Source: Streptomyces fulvoviolaceus (GTDB lineage Bacteria; Actinomycetota; Actinomycetes; Streptomycetales; Streptomycetaceae). From it: DNA of 64,000 nt. This document shows, piece by piece, positions 7,940 through 17,110 of the stretch (position 1 is the stretch's first letter; each line of letters begins with the position of its first letter). The stretch lies in assembly GCF_000718165.1 (NCBI RefSeq), contig NZ_JOEY01000057.1:19226-83225 (forward strand), read 5' to 3'. The notes under the pieces are model-generated. The model was not told where the DNA came from. It did not search any database and saw nothing but the letters and a program-made list of their open reading frames with translations. Made by a program: the position numbers and the translations under genes.

Positions 7940-8866
7940 TCAGCCCTTGGTGAGGGTGGAACGGGCGAAGAAGAGGAGGTTGGCCGGCTTCTCCGCGAGT
8001 CGGCGCATGAAGTAGCCGTACCAGTCCGTCCCGTAGGCGGTGTAGACGCGCATCCGGTGGCCCTCGGCGGCGAGCCGCAGATGCTCGTCGCTCCGGATGC
8101 CGTACAGCATCTGGAACTCGTACTCGTCGAGCTTGCGGCCGGCCTGGCGGGCGAGTTCCTGCGCGATGGAGATGAGGCGCGGGTCGTGGGACCCGATCAT
8201 CGGGTACCCCTCGCCCTCCATCAGAGCCTTCAGGATGCGGACGTACGCCTTGTCGATCTCGTGCTTCTGCTGGTACGCGACCTCGGCGGGTTCCTTGTAC
8301 GCGCCCTTCACCAGCCGCACCCGGCTGCCGGCCGCGGCGAGGCGGCGGGCGTCGGTCTCGGTGCGGAAGAGGTAGGCCTGGATGACGCAGCCGGTCTGCG
8401 GGAAGTCCTTCCGCAGCTCCTCGTGGATGGCGAACATCGAGTCGAGGGTGGTGTGGTCCTCGGCGTCGAGCGTGACGGTCGTACCGATGGCGGCTGCGGC
8501 CTCCACGACGGGCCGGACGTTGGCGAGGGCGAGCTCGTGACCGCCCTCCAGCGCCTGACCGAACATCGACAGCTTCACCGACATCTCGGCGCGGGTGCCC
8601 AGCTCCAGCTGCTTCAGCCGGTCGACGAGCTCCAGATACGCGTCCCGGGCGGCGGCGGCCTGCTCGGGCGTGATGATGTCCTCGCCGACGACGTCCATCG
8701 TCAGTTCCAGGCCCCGGTCGGTGAGGTCCCGGACGATCGGGACGATCTCGTCCACCGTCTCGCCGGGGATGAAGCGGTCGACGACCTGCTTCGTCACCGG
8801 GGCCGCCGAGATCAGGCGTCGCAACCGGTCGCTGCGCGACGCGGCAAGAATCACGGGACCCAGCAC
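7940..8866 (-). CDS. Proline dehydrogenase, single-function
   Basis: 308 aa from GTG 8866, chosen because GGAGGTG stands immediately upstream; longer in-frame starts reach into the divergent promoter region. It is an FAD-linked (beta-alpha)8 barrel that oxidises proline to P5C and passes electrons to quinones at the membrane. The C-terminal signature YTAYGTDWYGYFMRRLAEKP is diagnostic. Length matches the monofunctional actinobacterial enzymes rather than the large PutA fusion. The next gene supplies the second step. Confidence 0.95.
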   Translation of the reverse strand: MLGPVILAASRSDRLRRLISAAPVTKQVVDRFIPGETVDEIVPIVRDLTDRGLELTMDVVGEDIITPEQAAAARDAYLELVDRLKQLELGTRAEMSVKLSMFGQALEGGHELALANVRPVVEAAAAIGTTVTLDAEDHTTLDSMFAIHEELRKDFPQTGCVIQAYLFRTETDARRLAAAGSRVRLVKGAYKEPAEVAYQQKHEIDKAYVRILKALMEGEGYPMIGSHDPRLISIAQELARQAGRKLDEYEFQMLYGIRSDEHLRLAAEGHRMRVYTAYGTDWYGYFMRRLAEKPANLLFFARSTLTKG

Positions 8867-9012
8867 GGGGCACCTCCACAAACCAGCAGATAGAACCACC
8901 GTGAAACCTAAGGATCCCTCCGATCGTCGACCATCGACAGCTGTCACGCATCCGTGCCACAGATCTCAGACAGATGTATGAAGCGGGTGCGGTTATGCGG
9001 GAGAATGCCCGA

Positions 9013-10215
9013 GTGACGTCGGAATTCAAGGGTGACTACGAGGAACTGGTCGACGAGATCTCGGAGCTCCTCGGCGTGCCCGCGACGCTGGAGAACCGTG
9101 ACTTCGAGCTGATCGCGTTCGGGGCGTACGACAGTGAGGGCGACCTCGATCCGTCGGCGCTGGACCCGGTCCGAACCCGCTCGATCCTGACCCGCCGCTC
9201 GACGGCGACGGTCCGGACCTGGTTCGAGGGCTTCGGCATCACGCGGGCAACGGGCCCGGTCCGTATCCCGCCCACCCCGGAGGCAGGGGTCTACCGCGGA
9301 CGGATCTGCCTCCCCGTACGCCATCGGGGTGTCGTCCTCGGTTATGTCTGGCTGCTGGAGTCCGACCCCGGCCCGACCGAGCACCAACTGACCGCCGCCA
9401 TGGCGGTGACGGTCCGCATCGGCGCGCTGCTCGCGGACGAGGCGCAGCACGGGGCGGATCTCAGCCGGGAGCTGCGGGCCGTGCTGACCGCCGAGCGCGG
9501 CTGGCAGGGCGACATGGCGGTGGCGGCGCTGCGTACGGCCCTCGGCACACGCGGCGACGGACCGCACGCGGTGGTGTGCGTCGCCCCCTGGCCGTCCGCC
9601 GACCCGGACGACGCGCCCTCACCGCGTACGGTGCCCCACACGACCGCCCTGTGCACGGTCCCGTGGGGCACGACGGGCCAGAGCCTCGCGGTCCTCGTCC
9701 GCCTGCGCTCCCCGGAGGTACGGACACCGGCACTGACAGCGGCGTCCCGCCTGCTCGGCGAGGGAGCGCGCACGGCGGGCGTCGGAGAACCGCGGGGCGG
9801 GAGCGCTCGGACGGCAGGCGTCGGCGACCCGCGAGTCGGCCTCGCGGAACTGCCCGCCGCCTGGCAGGAGGCCTCGGCCGCGGCCCGCGCCGCCCTGGCG
9901 GAGCCCCGGCTGGGCCCGGTCGCGGAGTGGGCGTCGATCGGCCCGTACCGCCTGCTGACCTCGCTCCCACCGGAGACCGCCCACGACTCCGCCGTACGCC
10001 CCCTCCTCTCCCCCACCCACCGCGAACTCGCCCGCACCGCCGAGATCTACCTCGACTGCGCGGGCCAGGCCGGCCGCACGGCCGCCGAGCTGGGGATCCA
10101 CCGGCAGACGCTGTACTACCGGTTGTCCCGGGTCGAGCAGCTGACGGGCCTGGACCTGGACGACGGGGAGGACCGGCTGCTGCTGCACATGGCGCTGAAG
10201 GGGGCGCGGCTCTAG
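9013..10215 (+). CDS. PucR/CdaR-type regulator, probable activator of proline catabolism
   Basis: 400 aa from GTG 9013, chosen for GGGAG nine bases upstream; in-frame ATGs at 8974 and 8995 are possible longer starts but lack a ribosome site. The C-terminus is the PucR-type helix-turn-helix ([20 protein letters not shown]), and the middle is the GGDEF-like/ligand region usual in this family. It is divergent from the proline dehydrogenase gene. PutR/PruR-like members of this family respond to proline and switch on these two enzymes, so that is the likely role here. Confidence 0.85.
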   Translation: MTSEFKGDYEELVDEISELLGVPATLENRDFELIAFGAYDSEGDLDPSALDPVRTRSILTRRSTATVRTWFEGFGITRATGPVRIPPTPEAGVYRGRICLPVRHRGVVLGYVWLLESDPGPTEHQLTAAMAVTVRIGALLADEAQHGADLSRELRAVLTAERGWQGDMAVAALRTALGTRGDGPHAVVCVAPWPSADPDDAPSPRTVPHTTALCTVPWGTTGQSLAVLVRLRSPEVRTPALTAASRLLGEGARTAGVGEPRGGSARTAGVGDPRVGLAELPAAWQEASAAARAALAEPRLGPVAEWASIGPYRLLTSLPPETAHDSAVRPLLSPTHRELARTAEIYLDCAGQAGRTAAELGIHRQTLYYRLSRVEQLTGLDLDDGEDRLLLHMALKGARL

Positions 10216-10366
10216 CCATGCCCCTGCTGGACTGGTGAAGAGGCAATGTTCCGTGCCTGCGCTGTTCGGGGCCTGAGGACTTCGTACTGGAGACGGTCTC
10301 CTGGGGCGTCGGCACGGAGCAGCGCCGAGCGGCGGGTGACCTCCGGGTCGGCGACGGGTTCACTCA

Positions 10367-10566
10367 AGGTGCCCACCTGCGATGGCGCTTCGCTACCGTC
10401 TGCCAGGGCCCGAACGCTTCGCGAGGCATCCCTTCAGGGGATTCCGGTGCGGTACCGGTAGATGATCCCTTCGATGATGCGACGGTGGTCGGCGAACGGA
10501 CGCCCTGCCTTCCCCGTGTTGCGGGGAAGGCAGGGCGCCAGGCGCGCCCGCTGATGGTCACCGAGG
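10367..10566 (-). pseudogene. IS5-type transposase N-terminal remnant, broken
   Basis: Read on the minus strand, the fragment gives ARLAPCLPRNTGKAGRPFAD, HRRIIEGIIYRYRTGIP, then (after a stop and a frame change) REAFGPWQTVAKRHRRW. This is the start of IS5-family (DUF4096-type) transposases. The expected Trp codon after RTGIP is TGA, and two bases are missing shortly after, so it is dead. The rest of the transposase and its ends are gone. The fragment directly abuts the stop of the methyltransferase gene. Confidence 0.75.
10501..10537. terminator. Perfect 16-bp hairpin inside the transposase remnant
   Basis: CGCCCTGCCTTCCCCG (10501-10516), loop TGTTG, CGGGGAAGGCAGGGCG (10522-10537). It lies 21 bases past the methyltransferase stop, between two convergent genes, and could end transcription from both sides. 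No T run follows, so its role is inferred from shape. Confidence 0.5.
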
Positions 10567-11409
10567 CCGGTAGGCGGTGGCCAGCACGGAGACGGTGACC
10601 TGATCGGGCAGGACGCCGTCATCGTTCAGGTCTGCACGGCTCACGTGGCGTGCGCTCGGCGTCATCGCTACCAGGTCCAGGGCACCTGGCCTCGTCAGGG
10701 TCACGGGATACTCCACCTGTTCGGTGACGGCGGCCTCGAAGAAGGGGTCCAGCGCCCGGTGCAGGCGCTGTTCCTTGGTCGGGTCGATCGTGACCATCGC
10801 AGGCAACCGGCCGCGCAGCTCAGCCAGGTGCCGCCCGGTGGGACGGATCACGATCAACCGGCCGGTCGGGCGCAGCACGCGGTGGAACTCGGCGGGGTTG
10901 CGCGGGGCGAACACGTCCAGCACGACATCGGCCACCCCGTCGGCCAGCGGGAAGGGACGGAAAATGTCCCAGGCCACTGCGGCGGCTCGGTCGTGGGCTC
11001 GGGCTGCCGAGCGCAGCGCGCGCACCGATGTGTCCAGGCCCAGACCACGGGCGCCGGGCAGCTGGTCGAGTACGCCGGCCAGGTAGTAGCCCGTGCCGCA
11101 GCCCACGTCCACAACCGTGGCCTGCTCAGACACGGCGTCGGCCGCCAGGCGGGCCCCGACCTGGCGGAGGGGCGTATAGGTGCCGGTGGAGAGGAATCGG
11201 CCCCGGGCCTGGACCATGGTCGCGTCGTCGCCGCTGGTGGCGCGGGTGCCCGTCAGCAGGCCGGCGTAGCCGTGGCGGGCGATGTCGAAGGTGTGGCCCA
11301 CCGGGCAGCGCAGTGCGCCGCGGTCGGGGTGCAGGCGGCGCGTGCGGCACGTTGGGCAGCGCAACAGGTCGAGGGAGAGTTCGAGGGCAGGGGGAAGCGA
11401 CACGGGCAC
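10558..11409 (-). CDS. RlmA/TlrB-like 23S rRNA (guanine-N1) methyltransferase
   Basis: 283 aa from GTG 11409 (AGGAG six bases upstream; an earlier in-frame GTG at 11457 lacks one). The N-terminus has the zinc-ribbon of this family: LRCPTC, then LRCPVGHTFDIARHGYAGLL. The Rossmann SAM site is VVDVGCGTGYYLAGVL, followed by GLGLDTSVRALR and DVVLDVFAPRN. Family members methylate G745 or G748 of 23S rRNA; the G748 enzyme TlrB gives resistance to tylosin-type macrolides in its producer. The neighbouring Vat-like gene and IS remnant suggest an acquired resistance patch. Resistance is inferred; a housekeeping modification is the alternative. Confidence 0.8.
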   Translation of the reverse strand: MPVSLPPALELSLDLLRCPTCRTRRLHPDRGALRCPVGHTFDIARHGYAGLLTGTRATSGDDATMVQARGRFLSTGTYTPLRQVGARLAADAVSEQATVVDVGCGTGYYLAGVLDQLPGARGLGLDTSVRALRSAARAHDRAAAVAWDIFRPFPLADGVADVVLDVFAPRNPAEFHRVLRPTGRLIVIRPTGRHLAELRGRLPAMVTIDPTKEQRLHRALDPFFEAAVTEQVEYPVTLTRPGALDLVAMTPSARHVSRADLNDDGVLPDQVTVSVLATAYRPR

Positions 11410-11669
11410 GAGGCACTCCTGGCAAGCGTGAGGGGAAGAGACCGTGCCTGCACGCACACTCAGAAAGTCACTGCTCCAGCAAGGAACGGGCAGCGCCGGG
11501 AACGTAGTTCACGCAGCAGGCACACCAAGGAGGGCGACGCCGTCCGGCATCGCCCTCAACGCCTTCCGATCACAGGAAGCAGCAGTGCGGGGTGCTCATG
11601 AATGCCACACCATGAGTCTACGAGCATCGGCGAAGCCCTTCATGCCCCACCGAAGTTGAGAGAGACGAC

Positions 11670-12314
11670 CTAGCCGGCCTCCGGGGCGGCGGCTTCAAGG
11701 TCGGCGATGCTGCCCGACATGATCGTCCGCACGTGCTCGGTGATGTGCTCCGCGGGCCAGTCCCACCAGGCCACTGCCAGCAGCCGGGCGACGTCCTTGT
11801 CGCTGTACCGGGTGCGGATGGGACGGGCCGGATTGCCGCCGACGATCCCGTAGTCGGGCACGTCTGTGGTGACCACGGCGCCGGAGCCGATGATCGCGCC
11901 GTGTCCGATCCGCACGCCGGGCATCACCGTCGTGCCGTGGCCGAACCAGACGTCGTTGCCGACGACGGTGTCCCCCCGATTCGGCAGGCCGGTGAGCAGG
12001 TCGAAATGCTCGGACCACGAGCCGCCCATGGTCGGGAAGGGAAAGGTCGAGGGGCCGTCCATGCGGTGGTTGGCGCCGTTCATGATGAACCGCACTCCCG
12101 TCCCCAGCGCGCAGAACTTGCCGATGACCAGTTTCTCCGGCCCGTAGTGGTAGAGCACGTTGCGCGTCTCGAACGCGGTCGGGTCGTCCGGGTCGTCGTA
12201 ATAGGAGTACTCCCCGACCTCGATCAAAGGAGACTTCACCAGCGGCCTGAGCAGCACCACCCGCGGCTGCTCAGGCATCGGATGGAGGACCGTCGGGTCG
12301 GCAGGCACAGGCAT
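11670..12314 (-). CDS. Vat-like xenobiotic O-acetyltransferase (streptogramin A / type B CAT family)
   Basis: 214 aa, ATG 12314 with GAGGA ten bases upstream. It is a left-handed beta-helix (hexapeptide repeat) acetyltransferase. The family marks are VGEYSYYDDP, KLVIGKFCALGTGVRF, the catalytic His in IMNGANHRMDG, and hexapeptide turns VVGNDVWFGHGTTVMPGVRI. Vat enzymes acetylate group A streptogramins, and the closely related type B CATs chloramphenicol. The substrate cannot be settled from sequence. It is next to the rRNA methyltransferase in the same direction, separated by about 260 bp. Confidence 0.85.
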   Translation of the reverse strand: MPVPADPTVLHPMPEQPRVVLLRPLVKSPLIEVGEYSYYDDPDDPTAFETRNVLYHYGPEKLVIGKFCALGTGVRFIMNGANHRMDGPSTFPFPTMGGSWSEHFDLLTGLPNRGDTVVGNDVWFGHGTTVMPGVRIGHGAIIGSGAVVTTDVPDYGIVGGNPARPIRTRYSDKDVARLLAVAWWDWPAEHITEHVRTIMSGSIADLEAAAPEAG

Positions 12315-12617
12315 GGCGAGCGATTCCTCATGGGTTGCGGTCGGTATCCGGTCCCATGGTCGCGGTACTGCGCCAGCCGGAACAACGATTTATCACCTGC
12401 AAGAACATGCACCTACTGCCCATCAGTGACGTCCGGGTCCGACCGACACGCCAAGAGGACGCTCGACGCGAAGCAGATCTCTGATCGATGAGGCTAAGCG
12501 GGAGCGGACGAGGTGCCGGCCTGGCCGCCGTGCTGGAGGCGGGGGTCGAGGACTACATCGTCCTCCCGTGCCGACTCGTCGGTGCTCCCCGCTCGGCCCT
12601 TCGTCGAGGGAGGTGAG
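12315..12617. other. Intergenic stretch without a recognised gene
   Basis: 303 bases between the Vat-like gene and the recombinase remnant. A 42-codon plus-strand frame (ATG 12488 to TGA 12616, with LAAVLEAGVEDYI in it) has no ribosome site and no family I recognise; it may be debris from a mobile element. Nothing else was seen. Confidence 0.35.
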
Positions 12618-12980
12618 TCAGTCCTTCGTGCCTTCGGTGCTCTGGCAGGCGGCGAGGTAGTCCGCCCAGCTGTTCTGCGCGTATTGAGCCCACTTGTGTG
12701 CGGTGCCGGGGGCGATGCCGAACAGGTCGCTGATGACGATGGGCGGGAGGTCGGCCACGGATTCGAGCCTGGCGGTGTTGCGCGCGCTCAGGCCGGGTAG
12801 CCCGTGCTGCTTCATGAGCCGGGTGATCTCATCCACGCTCCGGTTCAGGAACCGGGCGGACTGCTGCCGAGCCCAGCCCTCCTTCATGGCCCTGAAGACG
12901 GCTGCGGCCAGGTCGAGGTGAACGACATTGCGCGCCAGAACGAGTTGCGCCGATCCTGGCGCCTGAGTGCCCACAGCCAC
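12618..12980 (-). pseudogene. C-terminal fragment of a Streptomyces recombinase/integrase-type protein
   Basis: 120 codons from a GTG at 12980, with a stop just upstream and no ribosome site. The part KQHGLPGLSARNTARLESVA, LPPIVISDLFGIAPGTAHKW and NSWADYLAACQ strongly recalls the C-terminal ends of large Streptomyces tyrosine-recombinase-like proteins, which end with such an HTH-like tail. The catalytic part is absent. I read it as a truncated remnant, though a small HTH protein in its own right is possible because its start abuts a palindrome shared with the divergent HAD gene. Confidence 0.5.
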
Positions 12981-13124
12981 GTTGCATCAGATGCAACATT
13001 CTTGAGTCTGCCCGTTAGGGTGCAGGTCACAGCAGGGAGTGCTTCCAGTGCTCGCTGGAGGCCCACGCATTCGACCAGGGGGACGGGTGTCCGGTCACTC
13101 TGCGGAGTGTTGCATCTGATGCAA
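12981..13124. promoter_or_regulatory. Pair of TTGCATC(A/T)GATGCAA palindromes
   Basis: GTTGCATCAGATGCAAC (12981-12997) and TTGCATCTGATGCAA (13110-13124) are near-identical perfect palindromes, 129 bp apart start to start. They sit exactly at the starts of the two divergent frames: the first abuts the GTG at 12980, and the second contains the ATG (13119) of the HAD gene. This placement suggests operator sites for one dimeric regulator. No regulator gene for it is identified in the window. Confidence 0.6.
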
Positions 13125-13763
13125 TCCCGCCTCATCATGCTCGACCTCGACAACACGCTGGTCGACCGGGACGCGGCGTTTCGGGAGGCGGCGATCGGGT
13201 TTCTGGCCGAACACGCCTTGCCCGAGGGCGACTTGGCGTGGCTGACCGGTCTCGACGGCAGTGGGTACACGCCACGGCAGGACGTAGCCCGAGCCATGTC
13301 GGAGCGCTACGGGCTCCCCACAGGCGTCATCGGGCATCTGCTCGACCACGGCGTCGCCGAGCATGTCGTCCTGGCCGAGGCCACCCGGGACGCGCTCCGC
13401 ACGGCGAGCGACGGCGGGTGGACGTGCGTGATCGTCACCAACGGGCGTGTGGCGCAACAGGAGACGAAGATCCGGAACACCGGCCTGGACCGCCTCGTCC
13501 ACGGCTGGGTCGTCTCCGAGGGGGTCGGTCACAAGAAGCCCGCGCCGGAGATCTTCCACGCGGCGGCGGCCGCTGTCGGGGCTTCACTCGACGGGGCCTG
13601 GGTGATCGGGGACGCGGCCCACGCCGACATCCGGGGCGCGCTGGAGATCGGAGCGCGCAGCGTCTGGGTCGCGGGTGGGCAGGCGTGGCCGGAGCCCGGC
13701 TTCCGGCCCACCCACATCGCCCAGGACGCCGCCTCCGCCATCCGGTACGTGACCAGCACCTGA
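13119..13763 (+). CDS. HAD-superfamily hydrolase
   Basis: 214 aa from ATG 13119 (MQSRLIMLDLDNTLVDRD). The four HAD motifs are present: DLDNT nucleophile, VTNG, the Lys in GHKKPAPEIF, and GDAAHADIRGA. The helical cap places it with phosphoglycolate-phosphatase/haloacid-dehalogenase-like subfamily I enzymes, which dephosphorylate small metabolites. The start codon lies within a TTGCATCTGATGCAA palindrome, so translation start and a probable operator coincide. GGAG is 11 bases upstream. Confidence 0.85.
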   Translation: MQSRLIMLDLDNTLVDRDAAFREAAIGFLAEHALPEGDLAWLTGLDGSGYTPRQDVARAMSERYGLPTGVIGHLLDHGVAEHVVLAEATRDALRTASDGGWTCVIVTNGRVAQQETKIRNTGLDRLVHGWVVSEGVGHKKPAPEIFHAAAAAVGASLDGAWVIGDAAHADIRGALEIGARSVWVAGGQAWPEPGFRPTHIAQDAASAIRYVTST

Positions 13764-13771
13764 GCCAATTA

Positions 13772-13799
13772 TTGAAAACGATTATCATCGTGCTACGGT
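13772..13799 (+). promoter_or_regulatory. Fur/Zur-like box overlapping the promoter of the ABC importer
   Basis: TTGAAAACGATTATCATCG at 13772-13790 matches the left half of actinobacterial Zur and general Fur boxes (TGAAAATGATTATCA type); the right half is less perfect. TTGAAA (13772-13777) and TACGGT (13794-13799), 16 bases apart, make a plausible -35/-10, so a bound repressor would block transcription of the importer starting at 13842. Fur-family repressors bind with their metal, so expression under metal shortage is predicted. Confidence 0.6.
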
Positions 13800-13841
13800 C
13801 TGCGCACCCACTCTTGACCACCCCTTTACCCGGAGGGTCCC

Positions 13842-15332
13842 GTGCGCCTGCCCGCCCGTCGCCTGCTCCCCGCCACCGCCCTCACGGCCGTTTCCGCGCT
13901 GCTCACCGGCTGTTTCTCGGGGACCTCCGCAGAGGGGGACGGTGACGGCAAGCGCATCCGCGTCGCGATGATGCAGCCCCCGAGATCAGGGCTGTCGCCG
14001 CTGTCCGACGACGCGTTCAAGTTGTCGCGCTGGTCGACGGCCGAGACGCTCGTGAAGCTGGACGCGGACGGGGACGCCGAGCCCGCGCTCGCCACCAAGT
14101 GGGAGCAGTCCGGCCGGAGTTGGACCTTTGAGATACGCGACGGCGTCACCTTCCACGACGGTACCGAGCTGGACGCCGAGGCCGTCGTACGGTCCCTCGC
14201 CAAGGCCGCCTCCGCCTCCCCCAAGCCCCGCATCCTGGACGGCGTCGAGCTGACCGCGAAGGCCGAGGACGCGGACACCGTCGTCGTCACCACCGGCACC
14301 GAGGACCCCCTCGTACCGCAGCGGCTCAGCTCGCCCCAGCTGTCGATCCTCGCGGCGAAGGCCTACACGGGGAAGACCGTCGATCCCGTCGGCGCCGGCA
14401 CCGGCCCCTTCGAACTCACCAAGGTCAACGGCACCTCCTCCGCCACCCTCGACCGCTACGACTCCTACTGGGGCGGCAAGGCCAAGTCCCCCGGGATCGA
14501 CGTGAAGTTCGTGCCGGACGGCACCGCCCGCGCCGCCGCCCTCCGCAGCGGCGAGGCCGACATCGTCGAGGCCGTACCCGTCTCGCAGGCCGCGCTGCTC
14601 GACGAGGACCTGATCACCGAGGTGCCGATGCCTCGGACGAACACGCTGTACCTGAACACCGAGAGCGGCCCCTTCAAGGACGCCTCGCTGCGGGCCGCCG
14701 CTCGGGAGGCCGTGGACGCCGAGTCGATCGTCAAGGGCGTGTACGAGGGGCGGGCCGACGTCGCCGAGGGGTTGCTGGGGCCTGCGCTGCCCTGGGCGGC
14801 CGAGCTGCGCACGCCGGTGTCCCGCACCAAGGCGGGCACCCCCACCGGCCAGACCATCACCATCGGCACCTTCACCGACCGCGCCGAACTCCCCGAGGTC
14901 GCCGCCACCCTCCAACAGCAGCTCCAGAAGGCCGGCTTCAAGGTCAAGCTGGACGTGCGCGAGTACGCCAACATCGAATCCGACGCGCTGGCGGGCGAGT
15001 TCGACGCCTTCATCCTGTCCCGGGCCACCGTCCTCGACTCCGGCGACCCGGCCGCCTACCTCTACAGCGACTTCGCCTCCGACGGCTCCTTCAACATCGC
15101 CCAGCTCGCGGACACCGGGGTCGACGAAGCGTTGAAGAAGGCCGGCGGGACCGCGACCGGTGACGCCCGTCGCAAGGCCGTCGTCGCCGCCGAGGCCGCC
15201 GTGCTCACCACCGACGGCGCCGTGCCGATGCTCCACGAGCGCGTGATCCAGGGTGACGCCGCCGGGGTCGTGGGCGCTGCCCATGACCCGCGTGAGCGGG
15301 AGCTCGTCACGGCGGACACCTACGTCAAGTGA
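13842..15332 (+). CDS. Family 5 substrate-binding lipoprotein of a peptide/nickel-type ABC importer
   Basis: 496 aa, GTG 13842 with GGAGGG upstream. A signal peptide ends in the lipobox LLTGC (Cys24), so it is a membrane-anchored extracellular binding protein. The SBP_bac_5 fold marks are ALATKWEQSGRSWTFEIRDG, VTFHDGTELDAEAVV and GAGTGPFEL. Family members bind oligopeptides, nickel chelates or other metallophores. The Fur/Zur-like box and the NikABCDE-like gene order favour a metal or metal-chelate cargo (inference). The stop overlaps the next start by four bases. Confidence 0.88.
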   Translation: MRLPARRLLPATALTAVSALLTGCFSGTSAEGDGDGKRIRVAMMQPPRSGLSPLSDDAFKLSRWSTAETLVKLDADGDAEPALATKWEQSGRSWTFEIRDGVTFHDGTELDAEAVVRSLAKAASASPKPRILDGVELTAKAEDADTVVVTTGTEDPLVPQRLSSPQLSILAAKAYTGKTVDPVGAGTGPFELTKVNGTSSATLDRYDSYWGGKAKSPGIDVKFVPDGTARAAALRSGEADIVEAVPVSQAALLDEDLITEVPMPRTNTLYLNTESGPFKDASLRAAAREAVDAESIVKGVYEGRADVAEGLLGPALPWAAELRTPVSRTKAGTPTGQTITIGTFTDRAELPEVAATLQQQLQKAGFKVKLDVREYANIESDALAGEFDAFILSRATVLDSGDPAAYLYSDFASDGSFNIAQLADTGVDEALKKAGGTATGDARRKAVVAAEAAVLTTDGAVPMLHERVIQGDAAGVVGAAHDPRERELVTADTYVK

Positions 15333-17110
15333 GGCTCCGTGTACAGGGGTTGCCGACCGCCGCCGGGGTGACTCGCGTCCTCAGTCTTCTCGCGGTTGTC
15401 GCCGCCGTCGGTCTCCTCCCCTGGCTCTCCGGCAGGGACCCCGCGCTGACCGTCCTGCGGGCCCGTTCCGCCGAGCAGGAGCCGACCAAGGAGGCCCTGG
15501 ACGCCGTACGCAGCGATCTCGGGCTGGATGCGGGTCCCCTTGATCTGCTGGGGAGTTGGGCGGCGGACCTGCTGCACGGCGACCTCGGCACGTCCTGGGT
15601 GTCGGGGACGGACGTCCTGCCCTCCGTGGTGTCCGGGCTTCAGGTGTCGCTCGCGCTGATGGGTGCGGCCTTCGCTCTGGCCCTCCTGCTGGCGGCCGCG
15701 CTCGTCGCTCCCGTGCTGGTGCGGGGGCGGCGGTCGGCCGGGGCGTTCGCCGCGATGCTGGCCGCGGTGCCCGAGTTCCTGCTGGCCACGGTGGCGTTGC
15801 TGGTGTGCGGGGTGTGGCTGGGGTGGCTGCCGACGTCCGGCTGGCAGGGGCCCGCGTACATGGTGCTGCCCGCGCTCGCCCTCGGCGTTCCGGCGGGCGG
15901 GCTGCTCGGCCGGCTGGTCGCGGACGCGCTGCCCGCTGTGCTCGACGAGCGGTGGGTGGAGTTGTGGCGGGGTGCGGGAGTCAGCCGTGCGCGCATCTCT
16001 GCGGCGGCCCTCAAGCGCGTACTCCCCCAGCTCGTACCGCAGTTCGGCATGGCGGCCGTCGGGCTGACCGGTGGCGCGGTCGCGGTGGAGACCGTCTTCG
16101 CCGTGCCCGGCATCGGGCGTACGGCGCTGGGGGCGGCCAAGTCGCAGGACCTGCCGCTGCTCCAGGGGGCGGTACTCGCGCTGTTGCTGCTCGGACTGGT
16201 CATGGGCGCGGTGGCGGCGTTCACACGGCGTCGACTGCTGGGCCCGGCTCTGCGTGACGCGTCGCTCGCGCTGCCCGCGGCCCGTCCGGTCCGTACACAC
16301 CCGGCGATCCCGTTGACACTGCTCACAGTCCTCGCCGTGGCCATCGGCTGGGGCCTGCTGCGCGACCCGTACACCGTGAACACAGCCGCCCGCCTCGCCG
16401 CGCCCTCCTTCTCACACCCGCTCGGCACGGACGGCCTCGGCCGCGACGTGATCGCCCGGCTCGGCCACGGCGCCGCCCCGACGGTCGGCACGGCGGCGGC
16501 CGTCTGCGCGCTGAGCCTGCTGGTCGCCCTGATCCTCGGCTTCCTGCCGGGCGTCGCGGCCGGCGCGGCGGACATCGCCAACGCGCTGCCCCCGGTCATC
16601 GTCGGCATCCTGGTCGCCGCGGCCGCCGGACCCGGCACCGGCGGGGCAGCCCTCGCCGTCGCCCTGATCTCCTGGCCACCGCTGGCCGCACACGCGGCGG
16701 CACTGGTGCAGGAGGTGCGAGCCTCGGCCTTCCTGACCGCCCAACGGGCCATCGGAGCAAGCCCGTCGTGGATCCTGACCCGGCACGTCCTCCCGTCGGT
16801 CGCCGCCCCCGTCGCCCGGCACGCGCTGCTCCGGCTGCCCGGCATCGCCCTCGCCCTGGCCTCCCTCGGCTTCCTGGGTCTCGGCGCCCAGCCGCCCGCC
16901 CCCGAGTGGGGCCTGCTCCTCGACGAGTCCCGCGCCTACGTGGAACGCGCCCCCTGGGCCGCCCTCGCCCCGGCGGTGGCACTGGCCCTGCTGGCGGGGC
17001 TGGCGGTGTCGGGGGCGGCGTACGCACAAGGACGACGAGTCCCTCGTACCGGCGGTGCTGGCAGTACCGGCAGTACCGGCAAGAAGAAGGAGGCCCTCGT
17101 TGAGGTCTGA
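15329..17110 (+). CDS. Fused ABC importer permease (DppB/NikB-like + DppC/NikC-like)
   Basis: 593 aa, twice the normal permease length. The first half is a B-type permease with the usual early extracellular loop (SDLGLDAGPLDLLGSWAADL) and a membrane domain carrying the EAA-like helix GAGVSRARISAAALKRVLP. After an intracellular Arg-rich linker (about residue 295), a C-type permease follows with FSHPLGTDGLGRDVIARL and its own coupling helix (AQRAIGASPSWILTRHVLPS). In most systems these are two genes; here one chain supplies both. The start GTG overlaps the binding-protein stop (GTGA), so they are translationally coupled. The C-terminal tail is a Gly/Ser/Thr-rich linker. Confidence 0.88.
   Translation: MRLRVQGLPTAAGVTRVLSLLAVVAAVGLLPWLSGRDPALTVLRARSAEQEPTKEALDAVRSDLGLDAGPLDLLGSWAADLLHGDLGTSWVSGTDVLPSVVSGLQVSLALMGAAFALALLLAAALVAPVLVRGRRSAGAFAAMLAAVPEFLLATVALLVCGVWLGWLPTSGWQGPAYMVLPALALGVPAGGLLGRLVADALPAVLDERWVELWRGAGVSRARISAAALKRVLPQLVPQFGMAAVGLTGGAVAVETVFAVPGIGRTALGAAKSQDLPLLQGAVLALLLLGLVMGAVAAFTRRRLLGPALRDASLALPAARPVRTHPAIPLTLLTVLAVAIGWGLLRDPYTVNTAARLAAPSFSHPLGTDGLGRDVIARLGHGAAPTVGTAAAVCALSLLVALILGFLPGVAAGAADIANALPPVIVGILVAAAAGPGTGGAALAVALISWPPLAAHAAALVQEVRASAFLTAQRAIGASPSWILTRHVLPSVAAPVARHALLRLPGIALALASLGFLGLGAQPPAPEWGLLLDESRAYVERAPWAALAPAVALALLAGLAVSGAAYAQGRRVPRTGGAGSTGSTGKKKEALVEV

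Noticed and set aside
6253..7953. A plus-strand frame of 566 codons opposite P5C dehydrogenase
   Set aside because: Shadow frame with repetitive Gly/Val/Arg content; the minus strand holds the catalytic Cys and Glu of the dehydrogenase.
12488..12616. A 42-codon plus-strand gene
   Set aside because: No ribosome site and no recognised family; left as an unassigned stretch.
12981..13124. Nur (nickel) boxes
   Set aside because: The Nur motif as I know it has a longer spacing (TTGCAA-N5-TTGCAA), while these palindromes are TTGCAT-N3-ATGCAA; the match is only partial.
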